A stretch of DNA of 64,000 bases from Sceloporus undulatus (lineage: Eukaryota; Chordata; Lepidosauria; Squamata; Phrynosomatidae), in the NCBI RefSeq assembly GCF_019175285.1, contig NC_056529.1:21069853-21133852 (forward strand), given 5' to 3'. Both the position numbers and the translations under genes were made by a program. The notes beneath the pieces were generated by a model. That model was not told the origin of the DNA. It worked only from the letters and a program-made list of their open reading frames with translations, and did not search any database. Positions 44,901-57,400 of the stretch are shown piece after piece. Each line of letters starts with the position of its first letter. The first letter of the stretch is position 1.

Positions 44901-47900
44901 TGTCTCATTGTTCCCTTTTATGCAGAGAGATTAAACATTGCTTGCAGTCCTGTGGATGCTCCTTTTCCCCCCTGTCTCTATCAGATGCAGATGACGAAGG
45001 AGCAATGCTCGCTACCGTATTTCTTAGTGGCATTGCATGTGCCCACTCATGCCCTTTTGTAAAACAGGCAACACAGCCACAGCAGGGAGGTTCAAACCAG
45101 TTGCTGTGACATCATGGGTGCTGTCACATTACAAGGTCACCATTTTTTTAACTCTCTGCCTGAGTGCCCATGCACATTAAAATTAGGAAATGTGACGATG
45201 GACGCTTGCTTTCTGGCCAAGACTAGAAGGAGCAAATGGAAAATGCAAAGTTTTTCAAACCTGGGTAGTTAGCTTTATTTTTTTCAAGGGATAATCTCAA
45301 AAAGATCCGCATGTTATATCAATCACAAGTGAACAACACAGTTGACCCCATTTTCATGTTCCTGTTATCATCACTGGATCAGTCTAGACATGACATTTGA
45401 TTCAACTCTTGCTTTTAAGTGATGTTGGTTTTGGCAAAAATTGAAGGAATAGCTGGCAATTCTGCTTAATTTGAACATTATTCTTCTATTGATTCCCATA
45501 TAGGGCTGATCCTTATGCGGATCCTTACTATGATTATGATATGGAACGATTTTGGCGAGGTGGACAGTATGAGAACTTCAGAGTGCAGTATACAGACCCG
45601 GATCCATACCGGAACTATAGATTGAGTAAGGCAAGTAAAGCTTCCTCCTGGGACATTCTCTTTTCATAGACTCAAAATGCTTCTTTTGCCATGAGTTGAT
45701 TCAGATTACCAGTTTCAGCCTAGACAGCCGGAAAGGGCATTTCTTACACGTTAGCAGAATCAGTTACCAGGAACTAGTTAGCCGATTTAGTTACCAGGAA
45801 TAAGTTAGCCAAATTAGTTACCAGGAATAAGTTAGCCAAATTAGTTACCAACTTCAAATAAGTCAAAGAATTCAGGAGCTGAAAGACCCTGCACCAGCTC
45901 CATTGAGAGAGGAAATCAAACCGAGATCAAACCCAGAGAGATGACACCCTGAAGCAGACTGTAAAGTATCTTTTATTTCAAGTTATCTAGAGCTGGGGGA
46001 GGAGAAAATGTTTTACTTTTGTTCTTTAGATTAAACTCCCCCCCCCCCTTTGAATTTTACATTCAGCATGAGAGCCTTTTTGGGTAAAAGAGTTTGATTT
46101 CACCAGGGTACCGGCGTTGCACACCCAAATCTGCCACCATCTTTAGTTGGGTGTGTCTTCACAGGGACGACTGTATTCCAAAATCCAAAACATTTCTGGT
46201 CCTGTGCATTTTGGATAAAGGAGATTTAGTCAGTATTACGTTGTTGAGCAGCTGGACCATGTGACTTCTGTAATTCATTAATATAGAAAGTGCATGATGT
46301 ATGTACCCATGGGGCATGAAAACTCTCTTCATGTTGTCAGTCTTTTTCCCCACAAGGAAAGGGAAAGAGAGCGGGAAAGGGAGAACCGCCAGCGAGAACG
46401 GGAACGCGAGCGGGAGAGGGAGCGGGAACGCGAGCGTCGGCAGAGGGAGCGGGAACGCGAAAGAGAGAGGGAGCGTGACAAAGAACGCCAACGGAGGAAA
46501 GAAGAATGGGAAAGAGAAAGGGAGCGCATCAAGAGAGACGAGAAGGACCGCCAACACCGAGACCGGGACCGAGACAAAGACCGGGAGAAAGAGAAGGAGA
46601 AGCCAAAACCCCGGTCCCCGCAGCCAACAAGGTACAAAACTTTACTTTCTGTTTCGTGTTGTTTGTGGGCTCAGCAGGTGTAGGGTAGGAGGCTTAGTTA
46701 ATCCTGGTAATCAGAGAGCTGGCAGTCTGTGAGGACCTGGAGTGATGCATCAGGTTATGGAGAGAGTTGTGTCTCGTTCACTTTGTGATAGCTTCTTGAC
46801 CGGGAGGACGAAGGTAGTTGAACTACAGTGGCTTATGTGTAAGCTAAGAAACATGGATCATGTGATCAATTTCTCTTGAGTATTGTGCATTGCAAAAAGA
46901 AACCCTGAAACCTGTGCAGGGAATATCCTCCATGGATTCTAAATGAAGTCAAAATGAAACCTCACGAGACCTGCTGCATTAATAGGTTTATAAAGCATTA
47001 TGGGGGTTTTAAAGTTCAGTTTTTCCTTCCATTGACAACAGTTTTCCTCTGTCTCATATTGATAGGTCTTAACTTTCCTTCATACAGTATTTTTTAAATT
47101 TATTTTGAGTATTCATACTACAGTCTTTATCCACAAAGGCTCTCAGAGCAGCTTACAGATTGCTAATATTTGTCAGTGTTCTTTTGTTCAAAAAGTCCAA
47201 CCAATGGGAGGCTGGGGTCATAAATGGCCAGTTTCTAGCACTCTTGTTGTTTTGGTTTTTATGTATCGATGTCTTGTCTACCATGAGCTGTTGGAAAGGT
47301 TGCCTGGGACTGTAGGGAATAGCATGAATGAATGTTTCCTTCCTTCTGACATCTCTGTTCCTTCTATCCAAATTCTAGGGGCCATCAAAAAAACCCTCTT
47401 CCTAACCTTTCCTTCCCTTTCCCTGCTTCTTCCATCCATTACTCCAGTTCTTGCTGAAAAACTCCACATAGATTGGATTATGCATCGCAAGTAACTTGTA
47501 CTAACCTAGGTGCCAAATACTGAGTTATTTTGGCACCAAACTGAGTTAGGATTTTGCTTGATTTCATTACAGTGGGTACACAGATTGTGAGAGAAGGTGC
47601 TATAGCTTCCAATGGGGGAAACCCCAAATTCTCCCAAAGTGTTCATCATCTGGGCTGGAAAATTTTCAAGTGACACATTTTTCCATGGGAAATTTTCCAC
47701 ACTCTGTGTGTATGTGTGTGTCTTCATTCATAGTCGTCTGGGCTGTTGTACTGGAATCAATCATGTTAGATAGGCTAAATACAGGGTATAAAGTTCTAAT
47801 TATTCTTCTGAGGAAGTAAGCATTGACAAAGCCTAGTGCTAAGGGCAATAGACTAACAAAAGAATGCATTGCTGCACTTGCTTCAGTTGCATAAAATCTG

Positions 47901-50900
47901 TTCCTTCTCAATAAATCGCAAGGACCAGTATTCAGGCGGTTGTACTGGGCCAGCTTTTTCTCAGTTTGAAATGGAACTGATAATTAGCACAGAGAGTGCG
48001 CAAATGAAGCTGAAGGTACTACAGCTACACCTCAGCTGAAGAAAGTTACACAGTTGACATAACACATAATTTACATCGAGTACACCTTGGGCAAAACACA
48101 TGCTCTCAGCCTCAGGGGAAAGCAATGGCAAACCTCCTCTGAACAAATATTGCCAAGAAAACCCCATGATAGTTTTGCCTTAGGGTCGCCATAACAGCAT
48201 AACAAAACATCCCTCTTCAGGTATGTGTCTTTGAAAAGAAAACTAATGTTCTTTCAGGTACAGTATAGTCATTTTTGCTAAACATAAAGGAAGCATATGT
48301 TATTCTCTTTATATAATTAGCGACATCCCAGTAAGATAATTGGCACATAAAACTTTGAATGGGTTTGACTGGAACATTTAAACTGAAGATGCTAAATCAG
48401 ATAATACTATTTGGAACACTAAAAACATTCCCGCTTGTCCTTTTTTTAAAAAATTGCCACTCTTGGCGTCTTCTTTCAAATAATCCATGGGTGCCCATGC
48501 CTTGCTTTGCTTCCCCAAAACATCTCAAGAGGGGTTTTGGTTTGGTTTTTAAGGATATTGGTTTAGCCTATGACAAGTCTTGGGGATGGAAAATTGTCTC
48601 CTGGACTCCAGAATTTGTCCACCCGGAATTAGACTTCGTCCCGTTACAGACAGGCAAAAAGTACGTGCCTCGCACATACTAGGGTTAGAAAGGGGCGCCC
48701 TTTCCGGATGCCCCTAACCCTAGTATGCGCTTGGTGCGTACAAAATGGCGGCGCCCATTCTACACGGGTGCCACCATTTTGACATCGCGGACACCTAGCA
48801 TCCTCATGTCGTGCGGCGGAAATGACGCCACAAGTGCGCCGTTGGCAATTTGCGGCGCCATTTCCACGCCGCAAGAAGAAGCTGCATTTTGCAGCTTCTT
48901 TTTTGTTGCATCCGGGAATCACACAGTTTGTCCGCTGCAGTTCCTGGACGCAGCAACCAGTGACGCCGGCAGACCGCTCTTTTTGGGCAGTCTGTAAAGT
49001 GCCTTCATTTCTTAAATTCAGCCAGCAGTTCCTGTTCTTTTTCCCGTGCAGTTCATATATTCAGCCTGTAGTCAGAATATGTGAACCGGAGACCCAGGAC
49101 CTTAAAGGGAGTGCCTCCAACCTTCCTGTTGTCCTGGTGCTTCTCTGGAGTTCTTGCCCTCTAGTTTCACTGCTGGCCTCACTTCAAGAACCAATGTAAG
49201 CTCTCATGACAGCATCATGCATCCCAACAGCTTCTTGGTGCTCATTATATAACTCATCCAGCTGGTGAATAAGCCAGGTGATGTAAGATTGATGTAAGAT
49301 GGAAATGTACACTGATTGCTAAAAGCCAAGGTTCCTAGCTATCTAGTTGTTATTTTCAAGGAGCCAGTCCAGTTCCCAATGGCAAGGAAATGCATTCTTT
49401 TCTCTCTCAAGTATTTGGGTTCAAGTTTTCTATACTTAACTGCTAATGATATCAGTCCGCCATATTTCCTCATTATCACTCACCTGATTCCTTAGAGAAT
49501 TCAGAATGGGAGATATGAGAGCAGTTTTGCAGGTATTTGTTGTTGTTGTTGTTGTTAGTAAAACCAGATCTTTAGTTCCAAGTGATAAAGAATGTGTATC
49601 ACAATTATATTTTTTGGGTTTGCCAGATGTCCAGAGATAATGAGACCTTCCTAAAGTTGAATTGAGTGGCATGTGCCCTTTTGGAAAACATGCTCAGGCA
49701 TACTGTGAATGTGGCTGAAGATGCTCTTCTTATGGCGCAGGCTTGTACATGTTTACTTAGAAGTAAACTGCACTGGGTTCAACAGAGCTTAACCCAAGTA
49801 GATTTTTTAGGATTTGTGTCCTGAAGCTGCAATTCTTCTTTAAAAAATGATTTCTGGGTAATAAATTCCATGAAATACAGTATGACTTCTATGTAAATAT
49901 GCACAGGATTGCACGTTAAAAAAATGTATTATGCCACTCCTAAAGAGCCTGCTTCCTTTTTCGACTCATTCAATTAAAAAAAGAAAGAACCCTTGAGTGT
50001 TTATTTGCCAAGAGGAAGAGAAGAATAACAGAGGAAGTGGCGCTCTCTCTGCCATTCTCCAGGGAAGCGACGTCAGCCTTATCTGGAAACCTATGCAGAA
50101 GCCAGCCATATCTGAGAGGCTGGGTTGTGTATGTGTGCTTTTTTTATGAACGTTAATCCTTACGGATGCTCTGCAGTTTATTTAGATTTAATTTGTTGGC
50201 CTAGGCTCTTCAGTCTTTAGTATGTGACGCTCTTGCTGATGACCTTAACGTTTGGGGCGATCGGTTGCTTGCTTATTCAGTTCCCCAGCTCCTTCCCCGG
50301 AGTGGTGCTCTATAAACGGAAATTCTAATTATAGCTCTTTAATTTAGCCTCCAAAGAAGCGAATTAATAATCTGGAGGTTTGTTTAATGTGTAACATCTT
50401 TAGAAATTCTTGGGTGTCTAAACAGCCTCCTTCTTCCTTCCAGTGGGAGTGACTTTACATTCATTGAGTTTATTTATAGACGTCTGTGCTTTCCCTAATC
50501 ATTAAATCCTGGCTCGCTTCTTGGCAACTCCTGCCTCTTGCGTAGTCTCAGGCCGAAGCTGTTCAGGCGTTCACGTGACGCGGCCAGGGCTTCAGGTGCT
50601 CCAATGCTTCCTGCTGAGGGTGACTGCCTCCAGTGATGAGGACTTCGGTAAAGCAGCTTTGCGCTGGGTTTTTAAAACCTCTTGCAAACCTCTGAAAGTC
50701 ACATCGCAAAGGGCAATTTTGCATTTTTCAAAAACCTCACTCACTTCTGCTCCAGACTTGGGGAAACGTAGCTTCTTTGTATTACTATATAGGCCTGTTA
50801 CAGACTGCCAAAATAAAGCTGCTTGGGGTCTCTTTGGAGGTATGCTATTTAAATGATGCCTGGGTCCTAAGAGTCCGGAGGTCGCGCCAAAGCCACACTC

Positions 50901-51401
50901 CATTCCTAAGCACTGGAGTGTGGCTTTGGTGCAGCTTCTGGATTCTTAGGATGCATGCATCATTTAAACAGCATATCTCCAAAGAGACCCCAAGCAGCTT
51001 TATTTTGGCAGTCTGTAACAGGTCAAAGAATCCCCCAGAATCTCAGGTTGTCTAGGGAATTCTGTAACCCAAAAAGTGATTTTCTCGATCTCTGGCCTCT
51101 AGGGCTGCATTTGCACGCCACCCAAAGTGGTTTGTTTCTTTCTTTAATGGAACATGTACTTGATGTCTTTAGAACTAGAAATAAGAAAGTATGGGGAGAT
51201 GGCATTTAAATGGGCAGCAGACTTCTCACACATGGTGTGTTGATAAAAGAGACCTGTGCACCCATGCTGGCCTGGGGGTTCTGGGAGTTGTAGTCCAAAA
51301 ATGTTACTTTTCCAAGCAATAGGCTGCCCAAAACACAACCCTGTCACTTTTCAGAGGGTCTCGATCCTTCCAGAACTCTTTAAACTCAATTCTGCACACC
51401 A

Positions 51402-51455
<54 letters not shown>

Positions 51456-54400
51456 TTTATAAAGCGCTGTAAATTTACACAGCGCTGTACATACAATCTT
51501 TTTAATTGGACGGTTCCCTGCCCTCAGGCTTACAATCTATAAAGACACAACACAAAGGGAGTGGTGGTGGGGAAGGGGCACCAAAACATCATAGATACCA
51601 GTTGCTTGGGTCTCATTCCCCTCCTGCCTGAATGCATTAGCAAAATAATCCTGTTATAAGTTGTTAGCTGGAGAGACCTTGTTTCCTATCCCTTTTCAGC
51701 TGTGCTACTCATAGTATATGCCTTGGGCACCTGCTGAGCCAAACCCACCTCACAGGTTGTTATGAGAATGATGAAGGATGACACACACACAAAGTACACC
51801 ATCCTGAGCTCTCTAGAGGAAAGATGCTAAGTAGTGGAAGGTGCTTTTTCTGGTTCTTTTGTCACTTACATCCGGTTCTGAAAAATGAAGTTGAGAGAGA
51901 GAGAGAGAGAGAGCCAGTGCCAGGAAATATCATGATGCAATCTGGCTGTTTCGCCACGTGGAGAATGCCTATTGTACATGTGCTTTAAATAAAGCCAGCT
52001 ATGGCTTTATCTCAATGAACTAACTTGATTCTTCAAGGGTGGTCTCCCCATTTCCCTAGCTGCAGAGTGGGATATAAAGAAGCTGTAAAAGGAAAGAAGG
52101 GGTGGAATTCAGAAATGCAAAGGAGCATTTCAAAGAATGTTTTTACAACTAGTCAACCCAGTGGGAAAGCTGCCATCCTATTAAGGTGACTCAGGGCAAA
52201 GGAAGGAAAGGGATTTTTTTAAAAGCACCAATCTTGCCCGTTCAGGTCATATTGAATCCAGTAATGATGACATCCAAGCCTGTTCTTGTCTGCTCAGATT
52301 ATGGTTTGTTTGAGATTAATCTCTGCTAATCTAGAGATGTCGTAACGTTGCATGAGGGCTCGGTTTAAAATCTGCTTTGTTTCTCATCTGTTTCCATTGC
52401 ACCCCTCCCTTTTAAAAACACACAATGAAATACATATTCAGAAATGCATATTGCCACCTTCATGTGTTTCCTGTAGGAAACTACCTTGCTCTGGCTGTTT
52501 GTGTGGCTTTTTCTTTTCTTCATCCAACCCAGTATTGCTTTCTCTGACTCACTTCTGGAATGGAAGGTTCTCCAAAGTGGAAAATTTTCTAGAAAACTTT
52601 CCAATGCTAAATTTTTCTGCAGATCGTTCTCCACATCATTCATAGTTAGCCAAAGGTTTCTGGGCAGTTGTATTGTTATCAATAATGTTAGATGAGCTAA
52701 ATATAGCATATGAAGCTATTCTTCTAGGGAGGAAAACATTGATAAGCCTTAGTGTTCAGAGGAATAGACTAACTGATGAACCCACTGCAAAGTTTGTTTC
52801 CGTTTTGCAAAATCTCACTTCTCAACAGAATTACATCCCTCCTTTAATGAAATAGACGTTTTAAGTAGTTGTACTCAGTTGGATTTTTCTTGGCATGAAA
52901 TGAAACCAGTAAGTAGTAGAGATAGTAAGTCAAGTATATACTACAGTTATAATTCAAGAAAAGAAAGATAAACTATTGATAGATCAGTTATAGCTCCCTT
53001 TAAGTATGTGTCCAGAAAAACGTGCTCTTTCAAGGGTAGTCATTTTTTTTTTTTTTGGTTAAACATAAGAGGATGCTATTCTCTTTACATGAATTAAAAT
53101 TAGTTATTGCTAAAAATTAAGCATACAAATGAATAAATTCCACTTAAAGCTACAAATGGATTTGAATACAGCTTTTAAACCAAACGTGCTAAATCAGATA
53201 AGAGATCAATTTTCACATTACACTACTTTGTAGCACTTTAACTGGCATGCCATGGGATTTATAGGTTCATGAGGCATAAGAGGTCTCTGGATGAGAATTC
53301 TAAATAGCTAATACAACTACAAATCTTGGGATCTCGTAAGATGGAGCCGTGGCAATTAAAGTGGTATCCAAGTGCTATAATGGTATAGCGTGAAAGACTT
53401 CTATCCCATGGTCAGCCATGGGATTGGATAAAAAGTTAGCTATGGCATACTGTTACCACAAAATGAAGAATTTCTTATGGACTAGTACATTTATGAGGTT
53501 CAGTGCAGGATGTGGTCATGGCATATATGCCATATATCCAGAGATTGGTGATAGTGTCACCAAATTTTCAGCAGCAGAAGGAACAGTTAGGGAAAGCGTA
53601 AAGAAGATTCCATTAGAAAAGTAAACGATTTCCATCAGAAAGGGTGTAATCCACTCCCAGCTCGTGACAGATTGACAAAGCAAGATGAATAAACACCTAA
53701 ACTAGGAAGCAAGATATTTTCCATCATGAACAAACCACTCCCAGTCCTCATTGAGCCTAAACCTGATATTGTCAAGGCTGATAGTGCCTGATGTTGGAAC
53801 CTCCCTTTGGAAACTTCCAAGTATGGCAGCTTTCAGGTCAGTTACAAAACGTTCCCAGGATACAACATGCTCCCCCTGCTGGGTGCTGAGCACTCCCATT
53901 GTTATCATCTCTCTTCACTTCTTAATCTGAGTGTCAGTATGTGCCTTCATGTTGCCTGTAGACATATGGGAACCCCAACAGATTTCATAGGGTTTTCATA
54001 AGCAAGGTATCCTCAGAGGTGGTTTTGCCAGTTCCTTCCTCTGAAATGTCACCTANNNNNNNNNNCAGCACCTGGTATACATTGGCGGTCTCCTATCCAA
54101 GTACTACTCATGGTTGACCCTGCTTAGCTTCCAAGATCAGACAGCATCTGGTGCCTTTGGGATATAGTTCAATTTTTGGATTGGTAGCCTATGTCAAGTC
54201 ATAATTCAGTTTGCAAAATGGGGAAGCTTTGCAGAAACTGGAAGTTCATTGATTATTGAACTAGCATGGCTAGTTCAAATGCTGCTTCACTTTTGTGGAC
54301 CTGTTTGAAAGGCAGCCATAGTACCCCCAAAGAAAGGATGTCCACAACCTACTTGTGGCTAAGCAGGGTCAGCACCTGGTATACATTGGCGGTCTCCTAT

Positions 54401-57400
54401 CCAAGTACTACTCATGGTTGACCCTGCTTAGCTTCCAAGATCAGACAGCATCTGGTGCCTTTGGGATATAGTTCAATTTTTGGATTGGTAGCCTATGTCA
54501 AGTCATAATTCAGTTTGCAAAATGGGGAAGCTTTGCAGAAACTGGAAGTTCATTGATTATTGAACTAGCATGGCTAGTTCAAATGCTGCTTCACTTTTGT
54601 GGACCTGTTTGAAAGGCAGCCATAGTACCCCCAAAGAAAGGGTGTCCACAACCTACTTGTGAATTACAGTATTCAGCTGCAAGCAGAGAGATGGTCAGAA
54701 AGCCTTCAGAGGGTTTGGAATGCAAGAGCTTCTGAAAAAGCAGAATATTGTTTGTTGGCAGGAATATCCATGCAGCTGTAAACCTATTACAGTTTAATCC
54801 TCCAGATGTTTTACACTTCAGGGCCAAGTTGGCTGGGGCCTCTAGGATTTGGAAGATCAAAGTTTGGAGACTACTGTATTAGTGCATTAAAGCAAGGATG
54901 GGGAAAGTATAGCCAGTATGGACTCTGGACTCTAAAGCCCCTTCTTTAATTTTTGGTGAGATTTTTTTCAGGTGACTTTTACCAAAAGTCATACCACACA
55001 GACACCCATGGGCAAAACCTTGATTCAACAACTCCCCATCTTTTGGTTCCTTTGGGGCAATATTTTGGCCGAAGTGGTAACCATAGTTGATACAGCGTAA
55101 TTTTTGTTTGTCATTTTGACTGGGCTTTGGCCAAAACAGGAGGTGCTCCTTGGCATTGTTGGGAAGGGGGAGCATCCTGCACAGCTCTTGTTGGAAATTG
55201 GTCCCTGACCTCCTCACAGTTGCTCCCACCCACGCATTACATATTCTTCTTTCACCACCCCCCCCAGTCTTGAATTCAAAATGCAATTGTTTTGGCTAAG
55301 CAGGCTTCCTACTGGAGTCCTTCTAATTGTCCCACTAGGGAAAGAGCATCCACCCATGGCAAACGGGAAAGTGTTAGAATGAGCTCTGCCGCCGGAAGGG
55401 AGTGGCAGCAATCAGGTAATGCAACTGTAATTGCATGACTGTCCCTCACACACACGCATGCAGTCATGACCTTGTGGAGGCAAGAAGGTTTAGCAAGAGC
55501 AGCGGATTCCTCACTTGTCGTTGGTCCCCTCTGGATGAGTCACACAATGGCCTTCCCTGGTCCAGGGTCCCACCTCCACCTCCTTGGATGATGCTAAGAA
55601 ATAGTCTTAACTACAGGAAATAACTAGGCTGTAGTGAGTAACAGTCTTTTTCTTCCAATATTGCTCAAGGAACTGGGCTAGTACTTGGTGCTCTCTTAAC
55701 TGTTTGGAGTCTTATCTCACCTCTTCATATTCTGACACACAGTAAGCCAGTTTTGCAAAGCTTGTGCAGTTATCTGTTTGCATGAAGATGCACTGTGTGC
55801 TACCCAGTTCATAGTTTGATTTGGTTTTAATTTTGACTTTTTGTATGTTTTAATTGTAATATTTTAAATATATAAACCGCCTTGAGTCACAGCCTTGGGA
55901 GAAAGGTGGGATATAGATGATGACGATGATGGCAGTGATGATGATGATATCATGAGCTACTAGTGCAAGTCTTTCAATATCTGAGTAATATGACCTCGAT
56001 TCCATGTCCCAGCATAGCATTTTGTCCCAATGGAAGTTTATGGATGGTTCTCTTCAAGACACAGTGTTAACAAAGTTCAGCCATTTCAGAATCAGTGATG
56101 CTAAAAGGCTTAAGGAAAGGCAACCATTTGAAGAAAGCTTCTGCTATAACACAGATTATTTGGGATGGGATTCAACGACCCAGGGAACACCACAAAAAAG
56201 ACCCTCTCTTACATGCCCACCAGAGTCATTGACCATAAAGGCCTGCAAGGCTGATCTTAAAGCATGGCTGGGTTTGTAGTGGTATATATTGTCCTTGAGA
56301 TGACCCAAACCCATGATTCTGCTCACACTTGTCAGCATCCTATCTCCATCCTTGCAAGTATTATGAGCCCCATTCGTCCTCTTAGTCTTTGAGCTAAAAG
56401 GCCCCCAGTGCTTCTGAGGGGTCTCCAAATTCCTCAAAAATACAACTTGAGAAGCGTTAGACCAGCCCTTTGATTAAAGTCAGAGGTAGAAAGTGGATAG
56501 GAATGGCCAAGTGCTTTGGAAATGCTCAGAGGGCACCCCAAGTCTCCTCCCCATCTCATACGGCTGGCGATTTGGGAGGACCGAGTTTCAGGGAAGTATT
56601 CCAAGTTTGAGAAAAAGAGGTCTTGTCTTGCAGGTAGCAGCCTTTTGCTTGACTACCAAGACCAACTAAACATTGCAGATTCCTGAGAATAACATAACTT
56701 ATTTTGTGGTTCAGATCAGCATCAGGCCTGTTGATGATTCAGACCACAATCTTATGCACTCTTCTCCTGCATTAGTCGGGCTTACACCTGGGTAAATACC
56801 TCTAGAGTTGTGCCATAGCATACCTTTTCTCTTCATGAAGATGTTAAAAGTGCTTGAGCTTCATTTCACTGATCAGTTGACCTGATCCCATTTGATGATC
56901 TCATGGTCCAACCCCAAGAAACTTTTGTTTATGTCAGAAATTTCTTTGGGGGACAGAGCAAGCCAATAGAGAGTAAAGGTAGAAACGGGAGTCTGCAATT
57001 CCAAAGAGAAAGCCTTTCTTTTTTGTCTCCCTCTGAGCTCTCAAAAGGAGTTATTTGGATCTCCAACCTCTTTTATATCATCATATTTATCTCTCTACTG
57101 ATACTAATGGTGTTTCATAACTGTAAGACTTGTAATTCACAGCAATAGTTCTGTCATTGTGGGGCCATTTGAAAGTTCCAAGTTGTGAATTAATTTTCCA
57201 GCCTTACAGATACTCCTTCTGGCTAAATGTAATTAATGAATATAAATAGAGGTGCTAAGGACAAACGTGTTGCATTTGAGGGGGCAATAAGTGGTGGTGG
57301 TGGTGGTGGTTGTACACCGTCAAGTTGTTTCTGAAAATGATGACTCTAAAGTAAGGATTTCCTTGGCAAGGTTGCTTCTGATGGAGTTTGCCAGTACCTT

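Noticed and set aside
46159-46637. Antisense frames rich in Leu/Pro/Phe or Ser/Arg over ZC3H18 exon 9
   Set aside because: They mirror the Arg/Glu repeat of the coding strand.
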